From assembly GCA_958347955.1 (NCBI GenBank), contig CATVXH010000003.1, forward strand, positions 1 through 64,000: a stretch of DNA of 64,000 nt, written 5' to 3'. Both the position numbers and the translations under genes were made by a program. Positions 1 to 8,732 of the stretch are shown piece after piece; within the stretch, counting starts at the first letter, position 1; every line of letters starts with the position of its first letter. A model generated the notes under the pieces. It saw only the letters and a program-made list of their open reading frames with translations, was not told the origin of the DNA and made no database searches. Source of the DNA: an uncultured Sutterella sp. (lineage in GTDB: Bacteria > Pseudomonadota > Gammaproteobacteria > Burkholderiales > Burkholderiaceae_F).

Positions 1-27
1 CCAACTTCTGCACAACGAATGCAGTGT

Positions 28-309
28 TCAAGGAAGGCGTACCTCGTTACGGCATCTTTGCGAAGTACGCCGCTGCTTTTTTAGAAAAGCAATTTCTGCT
101 TCTCGTTCTTTCAGAGCCTTGCGTAACCGAGCATTTTCTTCAGATAAGGAAACATTCTCTGAAGGCATTTGCCCTTTGGCTTGAATGATCCAACGATTGA
201 GTGTTTTGTAACTGATCCCAAGACTATTGGCAACGCTCAGTTGAGATTCTCCGTTTTGGACACGGATGATGGCTGATTTTTTAAATTCTTCAGAAAAGCG
301 TTTGTGCAT
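28..309 (-). mobile_element. IS3-family transposase OrfA, 3' end frame-altered
   Basis: This is the DNA-binding OrfA subunit of an IS3-family insertion sequence. The N-terminal half (MHKRFSEEFKKSAI onward) is a helix-turn-helix of the HTH_8/IS3 type with the typical SYKTLNRWI recognition segment, followed by a leucine-zipper-like coiled coil (LSEENARLRKALKEREAEI). The start at 309 is chosen because AGGA lies just upstream of that ATG; the frame is open further upstream. Near the end the sequence has an A-AAA-AAG run. The zero frame gives LKKQRRTSQRC and stops at 28, whereas the -1 frame gives KKAAAYFAKMP, the usual end of such OrfA proteins, and stops at 47. One A was probably lost; programmed slippage is the alternative. 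OrfB, if present, lies beyond the window edge. Confidence 0.8.
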
Positions 310-330
310 TTTGATCCTCATTTCTGTCAA

Positions 331-388
331 GTATTTTAAAAAAGTGAGAATCAAAATTCCGAAACTACGACCTTATTTCAAAATTGCA
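331..388. repeat. IS-end-like repeat, copy A
   Basis: Just upstream of the orfA start, this stretch of about 58 bp is roughly 75% identical by eye to 38209-38266. Shared blocks include a T/A-rich run followed by GAGAATCAAAATTC here against GAGATTCAAAATTC there, then GAAAC and TATTTCA. Its place beside orfA suggests it is the terminal region of the IS3-type element, so the distant copy may be a solo end. This is inference; no terminal inverted repeat pair could be closed inside the window. Confidence 0.4.
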
Positions 389-412
389 TCTGAGCGGACA
401 AAGTCCGAGGTG

Positions 413-742
413 ATGTACAAAAATACGGTTTCGGTTTCTCGGACCTCCGCAATGGGGATTGCCAATGCGCAAACGGTGACTTCAGAACCGGTGACCGTAG
501 AACACTCCACTTACTATGTCTATTTGAAATTTCAAGGACAAAGAGCAAAGAGAAAATTCATCATTGATGAGGAGATTGCTGACAAGATTGAGAGGATTCA
601 AGAAGACAGAGACTAACCGACTTATCATCCCAGTGCAGAAGAGCTCGAGCAAGCTGCCAAAGAGGAAAATGATCGGAAGGTGGGGATTTGGATTTTGTCC
701 GCTGTTGCTCTTTTTCTTTTGTTCCTGATTTTTTCTTTCTAA
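413..742 (+). pseudogene. Small membrane-anchored protein, interrupted by in-frame TAA
   Basis: The family is not recognised. From ATG 413 (GAGG four to seven bases before) the frame encodes 67 residues with a hydrophilic, beta-rich middle (STYYVYLKFQGQRAKRKFII) and an acidic helix (DEEIADKIERIQEDRD), then TAA at 614-616. The same frame continues without another stop for 41 codons: an acidic helix (HPSAEELEQAAKEENDRK), then one transmembrane segment (VGIWILSAVALFLLFLIF), ending at TAA 740-742. The unbroken product would be a tail-anchored protein of about 109 aa. The single stop inside otherwise coherent coding suggests a nonsense mutation. It sits between IS3 relics, which fits a decaying locus. 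Confidence 0.5.
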
Positions 743-854
743 TGAGATTTCAAGAAGGTAATTTTGATAAGAGGTCACATGCTAACAGCGAACATCAATC
801 GAGAGTAGTTTTGTCAAGCGTCACCCAAGTTAATCGCTTAAATGAACCGCCCCC

Positions 855-986
855 TTAAATTGCAACAGTTTTCTGATAATTTTTCAGACAAAATCCCACA
901 GGGGAAAGACCGTTCAATTGTGCCCGAATTTTCTTGGCAAGCGGCGCATCCTTAAAACACGCCTCGTCGCTGACAGCTGCAAACGC
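855..986 (-). pseudogene. IS3-family OrfB (integrase) C-terminal relic
   Basis: Read on the minus strand, this stretch gives a short open frame ending LAKKIRAQLNGLSPVGF followed by CLKNYQKTVAI and a stop at 855-857. The segment LNGLSPV-x-F is like the C-terminus of IS3-family OrfB integrases, just before their stop. The frame is closed upstream by a stop at 987-989, so only the last ~43 codons remain. It lies upstream of the orfA at 28-309 in the same orientation, so it must come from a different, older copy. Confidence 0.35.
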
Positions 987-1181
987 TTATCGATACAGAA
1001 CCAAACAGCAAAAGGTAAAATCTGTCCTTCGTTTGACTCTGATGGTGGACTGAACGGTCGATTCAGAGATTCAATGCGGATCTGCGTTTTCTAGGGAACT
1101 CACATTAATAAAAAACGGTTTTTCTGGGTCGCTTTGACTAAACTGGTTCTTTCCATTTAAAAGAATAAGAAAATAAGACAA
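987..1181. other. Non-coding leader of putP
   Basis: No convincing gene is seen here. A TTGACT at 1134-1139 is followed 17 bases later by TTAAAA, a weak sigma-70-like match, but it would leave only about 13 bases of leader before the putP start at 1182. The real promoter is probably further upstream. Confidence 0.2.
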
Positions 1182-2684
1182 ATGACAGCATTTAATCCCA
1201 TCGCCATCACTTTTTGCGGCTATTTGCTGCTTATGGTAATAATCGGTTTTATTGCCTGGCACTACACACGAGATTTCAATGATTATGTCTTGGGCGGAAG
1301 ACGTTTGGGAGGTCTAGTTACCGCATTATCGGTCGGCGCAAGTGACATGAGCGGCTGGCTTTTGATGGGGTTGCCCGGAGCTGTCTTTTTATCAGGCATC
1401 TCGGAAAGTTGGTTGGCGATCGGCCTGTGTATTGGCTCATTTGTGAACTGGAAGATTGTTGCGGCAAGACTTCGTGTGTATACGGAAAGATGCAAAAATG
1501 CGTTGACGCTGCCAGACTATTTAAGTCACCGATTTGATGATGACAAGCGTTTATTGAGCATTATCTGTGCCGTAGTCATTTTGATTTTCTTTACGATCTA
1601 CTCGGCAAGCGGCATGGTTGCCGGCGCCAGACTTTTTGAGTCAACCTTTGACATTTCCTATTCAAGTGCTTTGTGGATCGGCGCCGCTGCCACGATTCTT
1701 TACGTTTTTATCGGCGGGTTTCTGGCTGTCAGTTGGACCGATACCGTGCAGGCGGCCATGATGTGCGTGGCGTTGATCGTCACTCCGATAGTGGTGATGA
1801 CCGAGCTTGGCGGTTTTTCTGAAACGATCGGCAAGGTCAGCGCCATTGATACTTCCATGCTGGATATGTTTAAGGGGCAAACGGCTGTCGGCATTGCTTC
1901 GCTTTTGGCCTGGGGATTGGGCTATTTCGGACAACCCCACCTGTTGGTGCGCTTCATGGCGACAAAATCCATCAAGGTTATTCCGACCGCTTGTCGGACT
2001 TCCATTGTCTGGATGCTTTTCTGTTTGGTGGGCGCCGTGAGTGTGGGCTTTTTCGGCTGCGCCTATTTTGCGGAAAATATCACTCAAGGCGCCTCCGTGA
2101 TTGCCAATCCGGAATTGGTGTTTATTGTTTTAACCCAAGTGCTTTTCAATCCGTGGATTGCCGGTATTTTGATGTCGGCTATTTTAGCGGCGGTGATGAG
2201 TACGCTGTCTTGCCAGCTTTTGGTTTGCTCTTCTACGCTTACAGAGGATTTTTATCGAGCCTTTATTCGCCCTCAGGCATCAACTCGGGAACTGATTTGG
2301 TTCGGGCGGGCCATGGTTTTGATGGTGTCCCTGGTGGCCATATTGATTGCCATGGATCCGCAAAGTAAGGTGCTTGGTTTGGTCAGTTACGCCTGGGCAG
2401 GTTTCGGAGCTTCATTCGGGCCGGTCATCATCATGAGTTTGTGGTGGAAGAGAATGACGAAAAACGGCGCATTGGCGGGCATGATTACGGGCGCGGTGAC
2501 TGTAATTATCTGGAATACTTTCGGTTGGTTCGGACTCTACGAAATTATTCCCGGCTTTTTCCTGGCGCTGCTGGCTATTGTTGTTTTCTCCCTGATCGGA
2601 CAAAAACCCTCTCAAGCGATGAAAGATATTTTTGATGAGGTGCAGGCCTCTGTGTGTGAAGGCAAAGATCTGGTTATGAGATAA
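1182..2684 (+). CDS. putP: Sodium/proline symporter
   Basis: An inner-membrane carrier of the solute:sodium symporter (SSS) family that imports proline with Na+. The 500-residue length is the family norm, and about 13 hydrophobic segments run through the protein. Early motifs fit PutP: LGGRRLGGLVTALSVGASDMSGWLLMG near residues 35-65 carries the sodium-binding region of TM2, and LPDYLSHRF precedes TM4. The C-terminal part has GFGASFGPVIIMSLWWKRMTKNGALAGM, the conserved TM11-12 region. The start follows a weak purine-rich stretch (AATAAGACAA). It stands alone; upstream is IS debris, and the next gene is convergent. Proline import fits an amino-acid-using gut bacterium. No linked putA is visible. 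Confidence 0.95.
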   Translation: MTAFNPIAITFCGYLLLMVIIGFIAWHYTRDFNDYVLGGRRLGGLVTALSVGASDMSGWLLMGLPGAVFLSGISESWLAIGLCIGSFVNWKIVAARLRVYTERCKNALTLPDYLSHRFDDDKRLLSIICAVVILIFFTIYSASGMVAGARLFESTFDISYSSALWIGAAATILYVFIGGFLAVSWTDTVQAAMMCVALIVTPIVVMTELGGFSETIGKVSAIDTSMLDMFKGQTAVGIASLLAWGLGYFGQPHLLVRFMATKSIKVIPTACRTSIVWMLFCLVGAVSVGFFGCAYFAENITQGASVIANPELVFIVLTQVLFNPWIAGILMSAILAAVMSTLSCQLLVCSSTLTEDFYRAFIRPQASTRELIWFGRAMVLMVSLVAILIAMDPQSKVLGLVSYAWAGFGASFGPVIIMSLWWKRMTKNGALAGMITGAVTVIIWNTFGWFGLYEIIPGFFLALLAIVVFSLIGQKPSQAMKDIFDEVQASVCEGKDLVMR

Positions 2685-2773
2685 AAACCAGATTGAGTGA
2701 GCACAAAGAGGCATCGCGCAAGCCGCTTGAGGCGCTCAAGTTTATTCTAATGGGCTTTCCAATAGTCAAAAAT

Positions 2774-2798
2774 GCCCGCCTGCGGAGCGCAGACGGGC
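2774..2798 (-). terminator. Intrinsic terminator of the C69 dipeptidase gene
   Basis: Arms GCCCG-CTGCG and CGCAG-CGGGC pair, each with one intervening base, around a GAG loop. On the minus strand the hairpin is followed by CATTTTTGACT, giving a T-run. It lies 18 bases past the stop of the C69 gene and also faces the end of putP. Confidence 0.75.
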
Positions 2799-2815
2799 AG
2801 TACACAGAGAGTTAA

Positions 2816-4609
2816 TTACTTAACAATTTTCACCGTGTCAAAGGCGGCAACCGGTTGACCGTTGACGCTCGTAAAGAGATAAAGTTCAGAGACAACATCC
2901 TTAAACGAGAAGGCTGTGGCGCCCTTGACCGGGAAGGTAATGACGGCGTCAGCCAGTCCGTCGCCGTTGACATCCTTGGCCGTCACTTTCGTGGGTTTGG
3001 CCATTTCCTTATTCAGTTCAATGGAGCCGTCAGGATAGGGAGACCCGAAGTGAGTCTTCTTGGTGTCAAGCTTGGTGGCGTCAAATCCCTTCTTAGAAAG
3101 CAAGACGACATCCACGGTGCCGGTATCAGACTGACTTAACGTGTCCTTCGTGATGACGATGGAGTGCTTGTTGAGTCGAGTTACCCAGTCGCCTGTCTTA
3201 GCCAGCACGTCGTTAAAGGAGGCGACGTTAAAGGCGTGCATGAATTCGCGGGCTTTTTCGCGATCAACGCCGGCAATGGCTTTTGCCTGTGCTTGAGCTT
3301 CAGCGACGGCCTTGTTGGCGGCCTTTTCGTAGGCGACGCGATCTTTTTCAAAGGCGGCGCGTTCTTTGGGCATCCAATCCAAGAAGTTTTGCATGGCCAG
3401 GAATGTGTAGATCGTGCGATCCGGGCTGTAGCTTACTTGTTCGGGTGTCGCATGGAATTGAGCCTTCGTGCCCGTTTCCCAGTCCATGTAGCTCTGAGCT
3501 TCAGCGGGGCCAGCCAACGGGAAAGCAGGTGCGTAGAACTGTTCGCTCGGACGGCCGGCGGCGCGCCAGGCAATCGTCATCAAGGGATCTTTGTTCAATT
3601 GGAACACAACGGAATCAAATGTTCCGATATTGCAGATATCCTGCATGGTTTCATGGTGCCAACCGCTTTCACGCTTTTCAAACTTTGAGTGACCGCGGAT
3701 AAAACCCTTGACATCTTCAACCGTGAGTTTTTTCTTCGGTACGATGGCCATCGGGTAGTCATTGACGTTCTTATATTCTTGACCGGTGAGCATTTCAAGG
3801 ATCGTGAAGACACGTTCCTTGTTGCGCGGGAACACACGGCGAGCTTCAGGCTGATAGGCTTCGCGGAAGCTGAAGTCAGAGTAGTCGCCGGCCTTGGCAG
3901 GCTTGTAGGTGCCCTTGTTGATCGCGTTTTGCACTAAGTCGGGAGAAGCAATGACGTTTTCCTTATCGTTGAGATCCACGTTATCCAACGAGAAAGCGTT
4001 TGCCATGAAGGCCACTTCGTTGTCTTTGACCTTGCGGGCTAAATAACGATGACCGCGCAGCAACGCGATTTGCCAAGCTTCGTTCTTATCGGCAATGGTG
4101 TACGTGCGGCCCATATGGAAGTAGCCGTGTTTTTGCATGAGCTCAATGACAATTTCTACGCCGTGGCGGGCAGAAGTCGCGCGTTCGGCGACCAAGCGGC
4201 GAATACCGTAGCCGATGCCGCCGTCATTGAATTTTTCTTTTTCTTCAATAGTGAAGTTGCAGTTGTTGGTAACGATCACCACGCCGTTTTCATTCATAAA
4301 GCCGTCGGAGAAGCTTGAGCCTTCCGGAGCCAATGTTTGAGTCCACCAGAAGCCGAAAGTCTTTGCAACCTGCGGGATCTTGGCGGCGGCCGGTTCAAAT
4401 TCAATCATTTCGCCGGCCTTGTGTTCAGCCGCGGGAACCCAATATTGATTCGTGATGATGCGGCGGTCATTGTCTTCATTGTGGCCGATGATAATTTCAC
4501 CGGTGGCTGAAGCGTCTTTGCCGACAATCACAGTGAAACAAGCTTGAGAAGAGAGGCTGACGCCTGCCAATAAAGCGCCGAGGCATACTGCGAGAGCTGT
4601 TTTTTTCAT
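2816..4609 (-). CDS. Secreted C69-family dipeptidase
   Basis: A peptidase of the C69 (PepD/dipeptidase A) family, N-terminal nucleophile hydrolases that cleave dipeptides or act as amidases. The start at 4609 is preferred over 4651 because it begins a typical signal peptide (MKKTALAVCLGALLAGVSLS, then SQA) with AGGA 11 bases upstream. Cleavage before Cys would expose the nucleophile in ACFTVIVGKDASATGEI, followed by the family's GHNEDN motif. The mature protein would be periplasmic or surface-exposed, and the 597-aa length fits secreted gut-bacterial members, with an extended C-terminal region. A hairpin terminator follows at 2774-2798. It is monocistronic. Role inferred: scavenging host or diet peptides, in keeping with the nearby proline importer. 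Confidence 0.9.
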   Translation of the reverse strand: MKKTALAVCLGALLAGVSLSSQACFTVIVGKDASATGEIIIGHNEDNDRRIITNQYWVPAAEHKAGEMIEFEPAAAKIPQVAKTFGFWWTQTLAPEGSSFSDGFMNENGVVIVTNNCNFTIEEKEKFNDGGIGYGIRRLVAERATSARHGVEIVIELMQKHGYFHMGRTYTIADKNEAWQIALLRGHRYLARKVKDNEVAFMANAFSLDNVDLNDKENVIASPDLVQNAINKGTYKPAKAGDYSDFSFREAYQPEARRVFPRNKERVFTILEMLTGQEYKNVNDYPMAIVPKKKLTVEDVKGFIRGHSKFEKRESGWHHETMQDICNIGTFDSVVFQLNKDPLMTIAWRAAGRPSEQFYAPAFPLAGPAEAQSYMDWETGTKAQFHATPEQVSYSPDRTIYTFLAMQNFLDWMPKERAAFEKDRVAYEKAANKAVAEAQAQAKAIAGVDREKAREFMHAFNVASFNDVLAKTGDWVTRLNKHSIVITKDTLSQSDTGTVDVVLLSKKGFDATKLDTKKTHFGSPYPDGSIELNKEMAKPTKVTAKDVNGDGLADAVITFPVKGATAFSFKDVVSELYLFTSVNGQPVAAFDTVKIVK

Positions 4610-4818
4610 TGGGAAGATCCTCATAAGAATGGGTTTAGCGGATGAACACAAAATAGGTTCATATGCAGGATATCTTCATGTGAAGATAAATAAGAGTGTA
4701 CTCTATTTTTCCACAAATAGTGAATTCATTTTCGATTTTTAATGTTCAACGGAGGTTTTCTAATCTCATAAATTGATGGAATGACGGTCATAATAATTTC
4801 ATCTTGAGGAGAAAAATT

Positions 4819-5616
4819 ATGGCTATGAGAAGACCCACTCGCACAATTGATGTGCCTGAATACATTAAAAATAACAATTGCGGAATAGATATGCCGTCAG
4901 TAAATCAAGGGCAAATTGCCACGGCACAAGAAATGATTTCGAGATATCTGGAAACAGATCACAGCCTGTTTGTGCGTCCGCTTCAGCTTTTGGTGACAAG
5001 TCAAAATCATAGAGCCGCCAAGGCCGCGGTCGATGAGATTCTCAGCTGTTTTGATGCCTACCGCACAGACACGATGAATGTGGATAACGAGTTGGGAGAA
5101 CTCTTAGAGCGCTGCAAGATTCTGGTTGTCGATTGCTTGTCAGAGGAGCTGAGGATAGAAGTCCCATACATGCTCGGTAAAGAAGGCGTATTAATCTGGA
5201 TGATGCGACCGGGCGAGGAGGCAAATGAGTTTGATGCGGATTTTCGCATCGATGTAAAAGATTTTTCCCGGATTGAGGCTCGAAAAAACCTGAAGGTTTC
5301 GACACAGTTGCCTTTGGATGTGATTGATTCTTTGCTTGAAGCGAATAACGATGTTTGGAAAATTGACGAGATTTTGGGACTTTTATACGACCGAAAGCTC
5401 GATCACAGAGACCTTGAACTCATTGGTGATATTTTCGGCGTCAGACTTTGTGAGTGGGACTGGAACGAAACTCAGGAAGATGATGCAATGATGCGTGAAG
5501 CGCGAGACGAGGACCTTGACGATGAAGAGGACGAAGTCGAGGAGATTGAAAACCTCGATGACGAATTCGGTGAAAAGGATTGCTCTCCGGACAAGACGGC
5601 ACAAGAAAGTCATTGA
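4819..5616 (+). CDS. Conserved hypothetical protein with acidic tail
   Basis: The family is not recognised. The start at ATG 4819 has a strong ribosome site (GAGGAG, 4806-4811); an earlier in-frame TTG at 4804 is ignored. The 265-residue product has no signal peptide or membrane segment. The first 200 residues look globular and mostly helical (for example TAQEMISRYLETDHSLFVRPLQLL cut at convenient points). The last 50 or so residues are extremely acidic (runs of D and E such as DEDLDDEEDEVEEIENLDDE), typical of a disordered tail or a nucleic-acid-mimic surface. The gene is followed 23 bases later by a second small gene in the same direction, so the two are probably co-transcribed. The upstream gap to the divergent C69 gene (4610-4818) is AT-rich and should hold both promoters. 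Confidence 0.7.
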   Translation: MAMRRPTRTIDVPEYIKNNNCGIDMPSVNQGQIATAQEMISRYLETDHSLFVRPLQLLVTSQNHRAAKAAVDEILSCFDAYRTDTMNVDNELGELLERCKILVVDCLSEELRIEVPYMLGKEGVLIWMMRPGEEANEFDADFRIDVKDFSRIEARKNLKVSTQLPLDVIDSLLEANNDVWKIDEILGLLYDRKLDHRDLELIGDIFGVRLCEWDWNETQEDDAMMREARDEDLDDEEDEVEEIENLDDEFGEKDCSPDKTAQESH

Positions 5617-5639
5617 CGAAATGCGGAGCCGGTGACGAC

Positions 5640-6119
5640 ATGAGCAAAAGGTGGTCAAAACTGCAAAAGAAAATTTACGCGATGCTTGATCCGGCAATAA
5701 ATCTGAGAATTCATTGCGTTAAGTACCGAATACTCGGGCATTGTGGCATGCAGGAATTTCCAAGGTACTTCGTGACGCTTGACAGTCAGATAATTTTTGA
5801 TTGGCCAAAAGCTTATTCGCAAGGCGATTGTTCCTGGCCCGCACAAGCCAATATCCATCTTCAGGCATTTTGGCGCGCGTCAGATATTTCGAATGCGATA
5901 TCGAAATATTTAAATGCCGGGCCTGAAAGTCAAATGGCAATAACGGATCCTTGGGGGATTTCGGAAATTCTTCGCGCTGCAGATCGTCGGATTGGGCAGC
6001 GTCGCTGGGATCGGGTATTCGCTCTTTCAAACTCTGCGGGCAGGCTAGTCCTGCTGGCCCGCAGAGCCGCAAAAACGCGTAACGAAAAGATGAGCAAGTG
6101 TAATCTTGCTCGTCGTTAA
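5640..6119 (+). CDS. SF0329-like conserved protein
   Basis: It resembles the small conserved family annotated as SF0329, whose function is unknown. The features I match are the opening MSKRWSKLQKKIYAMLDP, the segment INLRIHCVKYR, the PRYFVTLDSQIIFDWPK block (family members read PRYWITLGKEIIWDYPK), and WGISEILRAADRRIGQRRW near the C-terminus. The start at 5640 is used because the family begins M-x-x-WSKLQK; an upstream in-frame TTG at 5580 would run into the preceding gene. It is 159 aa and soluble, with no signal peptide. The last codons overlap a hairpin that may terminate the convergent reductase pseudogene. It is probably co-transcribed with the acidic-tailed protein just upstream. Confidence 0.75.
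   Translation: MSKRWSKLQKKIYAMLDPAINLRIHCVKYRILGHCGMQEFPRYFVTLDSQIIFDWPKAYSQGDCSWPAQANIHLQAFWRASDISNAISKYLNAGPESQMAITDPWGISEILRAADRRIGQRRWDRVFALSNSAGRLVLLARRAAKTRNEKMSKCNLARR
6090..6115. terminator. Hairpin between convergent genes
   Basis: Arms GATGAGCAAG and CTTGCTCGTC (one G-U pair) surround TGTAAT. The hairpin overlaps the last codons of the SF0329-like gene. On the minus strand it is followed by ATCTTTTCG, a weak T-run, so it may end transcription from the convergent reductase locus. Confidence 0.45.
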
Positions 6120-6121
6120 AA

Positions 6122-6910
6122 CTATTTCTTTTCGTCCAAAAGCATAACGCCTTCGGGCGGATTGGCATTGATGGCCCCGACAATCGGGTGCGGTACGTAA
6201 TACTCTTCCAAATAAGCGATTTCCTCTTCGCTTAGATGAATATCCAATGCGCTCACCGCATCATCAATGTACTGAGTTTTGGTGGCGCCGATAATGGGAG
6301 AGGCAACGCCTTTTGCCCACAACCAGGCCAACGCAATCTGCGACATCTTGCAGTTTTTCTGTCGGCCAAGTTCAGCTACTCTCTCAACAATCTTGATGTC
6401 TTCCTGTTGCATTTTGTCGTACTTGCCTCTGACGACCCGGTCAGTTTGCCCGCGCAGGGAAGAGCCCTCCCATGTCGCGCGAGCCAAATGGCCGCCTGCC
6501 AAAGGACTGTATGGCATCAACATGACATCCATTTGTTTGCAGATCGGAATCAGTTCTCGTTCGTCTTCGCGATAGAGCAGGTTGTAGTCGTTTTCCATCG
6601 CAGAAAACGGTGTCCAACCGTTATCTCTGGCCGCAAGCTACATGTTGTGAAACTGATAGCCGTACATCGCCGAGGCGCCCAGCGCCCGCACTTTGCCGGC
6701 CTGGACCAAATCATTTAAGGCTTGCATGGTTTCTTCGATAGGCGTGTTGTAATCGAAGCGGTGAATAATATAAAGATCGAGGTAATCGGTGCCGAGACGT
6801 TTGAGAGTGCCGTCGATTTCCTTCAGAATGGCCTGGCGTGACAGGCGACCGGGATTAAAGTAGACCTTTGAAGCGATAACGACTTTGTCACGAGTTGTCG
6901 AACGTTTAAC
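6122..6910 (-). pseudogene. Aldo/keto reductase, 3' part (split gene)
   Basis: This is the larger part of an NADPH-dependent aldo/keto reductase (AKR) gene. Read from 6910 it runs VKRSTTRDKVVIASK (catalytic Lys), YFNPGRLSRQAILKEID, then DYLDLYIIHR (catalytic His), and after a TAG at 6638-6640 continues in frame as LAARDNGWTPFSAMENDYNLLYRED to IIGATKTQ and the stop at 6122. The 5' part is at 8739-8954, separated by an IS605-type element. Joining 6910 to 8739 gives an uninterrupted GRI-VKRS frame. The TAG is a second, independent lesion, plausibly CAG to TAG. An internal ATG at 6598 would give only the last 158 residues, which lack the catalytic residues. The gene is therefore inactive. Confidence 0.9.
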
Positions 6911-6967
6911 GTATGCCGCGGAATTCCTCGTGCGTAAGCGCAGGGATGGATAGCGGCCGAACGAACG

Positions 6968-7382
6968 TTAGTTCGGTCGTTGATCTTTGATGTATTGTTC
7001 GATGATTGCGGTTGTCGCACCGTCACCTACGGAGATCACGCAGTAGCTTTTAGTCCAGAAGCGCTTGCCCCAGAGCAGGTAATGAATCTCACGATCAAAT
7101 TCCTTGACGAACTTTTAGTGACGAAGTTGCTCTGAGCTTTCTTATGAGGTCTGAAAGGCAAAGTTTCGGTGGGTATGGAATCAGTAGCTGAACGTGATCG
7201 CGTTCTCCGGAGCATTCGAGAAGTTGCGCTTGTTCACTTTGGCAGACTTCTGAAAAAATTTCGATCAGTCTTTGTAAAATCCTTGAAGAAATCGCCTTAC
7301 GGCGATAAGCAACCACAAAGATCAAGTGAGCCTTGAGATTGTAAACACAGTGGGCACCGGTTGAAAATTGCCTATGATTCAA
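6968..7382 (-). pseudogene. tnpA: IS605-type Y1 transposase TnpA, frameshifted
   Basis: TnpA is the single-strand DNA transposase of IS200/IS605 elements. The intact-frame part reads HCVYNLKAHLIFVVAYRRK, then GERDHVQLLIPYPP, which is the HUH region although the second His is Gln (HVQ). Near 7104-7108 the frame breaks: the zero frame ends VRQGI and stops at 7095, while the +1 frame continues KEFDREIHYLLWGKRFW, TKSYCVISVGDG and ends IIEQYIKDQRPN at 6968. The catalytic tyrosine (QYIKDQ) lies in that second frame, so the zero-frame product lacks it. The start is uncertain; TTG 7382 is the nearest plausible codon, overlapping the start of divergent tnpB. Confidence 0.85.
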
Positions 7383-8732
7383 AGAGTCGAGCGACACGTT
7401 ATTCGAAAAAGCGATCCGAACTGGCAAGCTTGCCATAAGCTTTGCTCTTTGTCGCGCAAACTTGGTAACTGCGCTGTCTATTTATTGCGCCATCATCACT
7501 TTGAAAAGCAACCTGTTCTAACTCGAAAAGAGCTCGATGATGCCCTCAAGCTTCATTACATCAGCGATTATCGTGCCATGCCATCGGCCGCCTCGGCTCA
7601 AAGACAAGGTCAAGTGATTGCCAAGCAATTCAAAGCGTTTGTGAAAGCCGCGGCCGAATACTATAAACATCCGGAAAAATTTCGCGGTAAACCTAAGCTA
7701 CCGGGCTACAAGCGAAAATATCGAACGTTCTACGTTGGGCGCAACGGCTATCAAATTCAAAATCATCAACTCATCATCACTGGGGGTGAGGCGATAGGTT
7801 TTTCTCCAATGACGGTTTTGTGTTGCGAGCATCAAGTGTTCAATGCCAAAGCCCATGAAGCCGTGGTAGGAGACTTGAGAATTGTTCCGATGGGTAATAC
7901 CTTCGTGGTGGAATTGACCTATCGGAGCGAAAAGGAGGAGAAAGATTTATCAAAGTGCGTTTCTTTAGATTCGAATGAAGCCTTGTGTTGTGATTTGGGG
8001 CTCGATAATTTTGCAACCTTCGTTTCGACCAAACCCGGGGTACGACCGTTTTTGATCAAGGGCAAAGTGTTAAAGTGCATCAATCAAAACTACAACAAAC
8101 AAGTGGCTGAACTTCGAAGTAAGGGGCACAAAACGCACATTCGCACCAAAGGGCTCAAGCGCTATTGGAGATTGCATGATCTGCTACACAAGGCAAGCCG
8201 TATGGTTATCAATTTCTGTTTGGCGCATGATTTGGGGCACATTGTCATCGGAGTCAATAAAGAGTGGAAGCAGGAAGTCAACATCGGCAAGCGCAATAAC
8301 CAGAATTTTGTGATGTTGCCACACGGAAAGTTTGTGGAGATGATTCGGTATAAGGCGCAAGACTATGGTATCGATGTGACGATTCGAGAGGAAAGTTATA
8401 CGTCGAAAGCGAGCGCCTTGGACTTTGACGAAATTCCGAGCTTTGATGAAAAAGGATCGACCCCTAAACCGATATTTTCCGGTAAGCGAATCAAGCGTGG
8501 ATTATATCGTTCGGCAAAGGGGCTGTTGATCAATGCTGACATCAATGCTGCGACCAATATAGGTCGAAAAGAACTCGGGGATGAGTGGCTGAAACAGTTA
8601 CTCGAACTCGATGGGGGCGTCTTAGTGGACACGCCCGCCGTTGTACGAAATCTGCATGCAGGTGCGGATAGTCGTCAATGGCTAGAATTGGGGATACGTT
8701 CCCAAGAAACCGTGCACGTAAGTGCGCAGTAG
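7374..8732 (+). CDS. tnpB: TnpB RNA-guided nuclease of IS605-type element
   Basis: TnpB proteins are RuvC-type, RNA-guided nucleases that cut excised donor sites and so preserve the element. This 452-residue copy, from ATG 7374, is complete. The RuvC residues are visible: Asp207 in CCDLGLDNFATF, Glu339/340 in IREESYTSKAS, and Asp389 in LINADINAATNIGRKE. The KRIKRGLYRS block before the last motif is typical. The four-cysteine zinc finger between the last two RuvC motifs is absent, as in a known subset. The N-terminal domain (FRGKPKLPGYKRKYRTF) is normal. The stop at 8730-8732 lies six bases from the right end of the element, so the 3' coding region probably overlaps the guide RNA. Its tnpA partner is broken. 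Confidence 0.93.
   Translation: MIQRVERHVIRKSDPNWQACHKLCSLSRKLGNCAVYLLRHHHFEKQPVLTRKELDDALKLHYISDYRAMPSAASAQRQGQVIAKQFKAFVKAAAEYYKHPEKFRGKPKLPGYKRKYRTFYVGRNGYQIQNHQLIITGGEAIGFSPMTVLCCEHQVFNAKAHEAVVGDLRIVPMGNTFVVELTYRSEKEEKDLSKCVSLDSNEALCCDLGLDNFATFVSTKPGVRPFLIKGKVLKCINQNYNKQVAELRSKGHKTHIRTKGLKRYWRLHDLLHKASRMVINFCLAHDLGHIVIGVNKEWKQEVNIGKRNNQNFVMLPHGKFVEMIRYKAQDYGIDVTIREESYTSKASALDFDEIPSFDEKGSTPKPIFSGKRIKRGLYRSAKGLLINADINAATNIGRKELGDEWLKQLLELDGGVLVDTPAVVRNLHAGADSRQWLELGIRSQETVHVSAQ

Noticed and set aside
28..309. Programmed -1 frameshift of the IS3 orfA at A-AAA-AAG
   Set aside because: The -1 frame stops after about 11 residues and does not join an OrfB frame, so it does not make the usual fusion; loss of one A is simpler.
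1134..1162. Sigma-70 promoter for putP
   Set aside because: The -10 match is poor and the leader would be only about 13 bases; not convincing.
3164..3688. Plus-strand reading frame of 174 codons opposite the C69 gene
   Set aside because: It lies wholly within the well-supported dipeptidase gene on the other strand, has no ribosome site and no recognisable domain.
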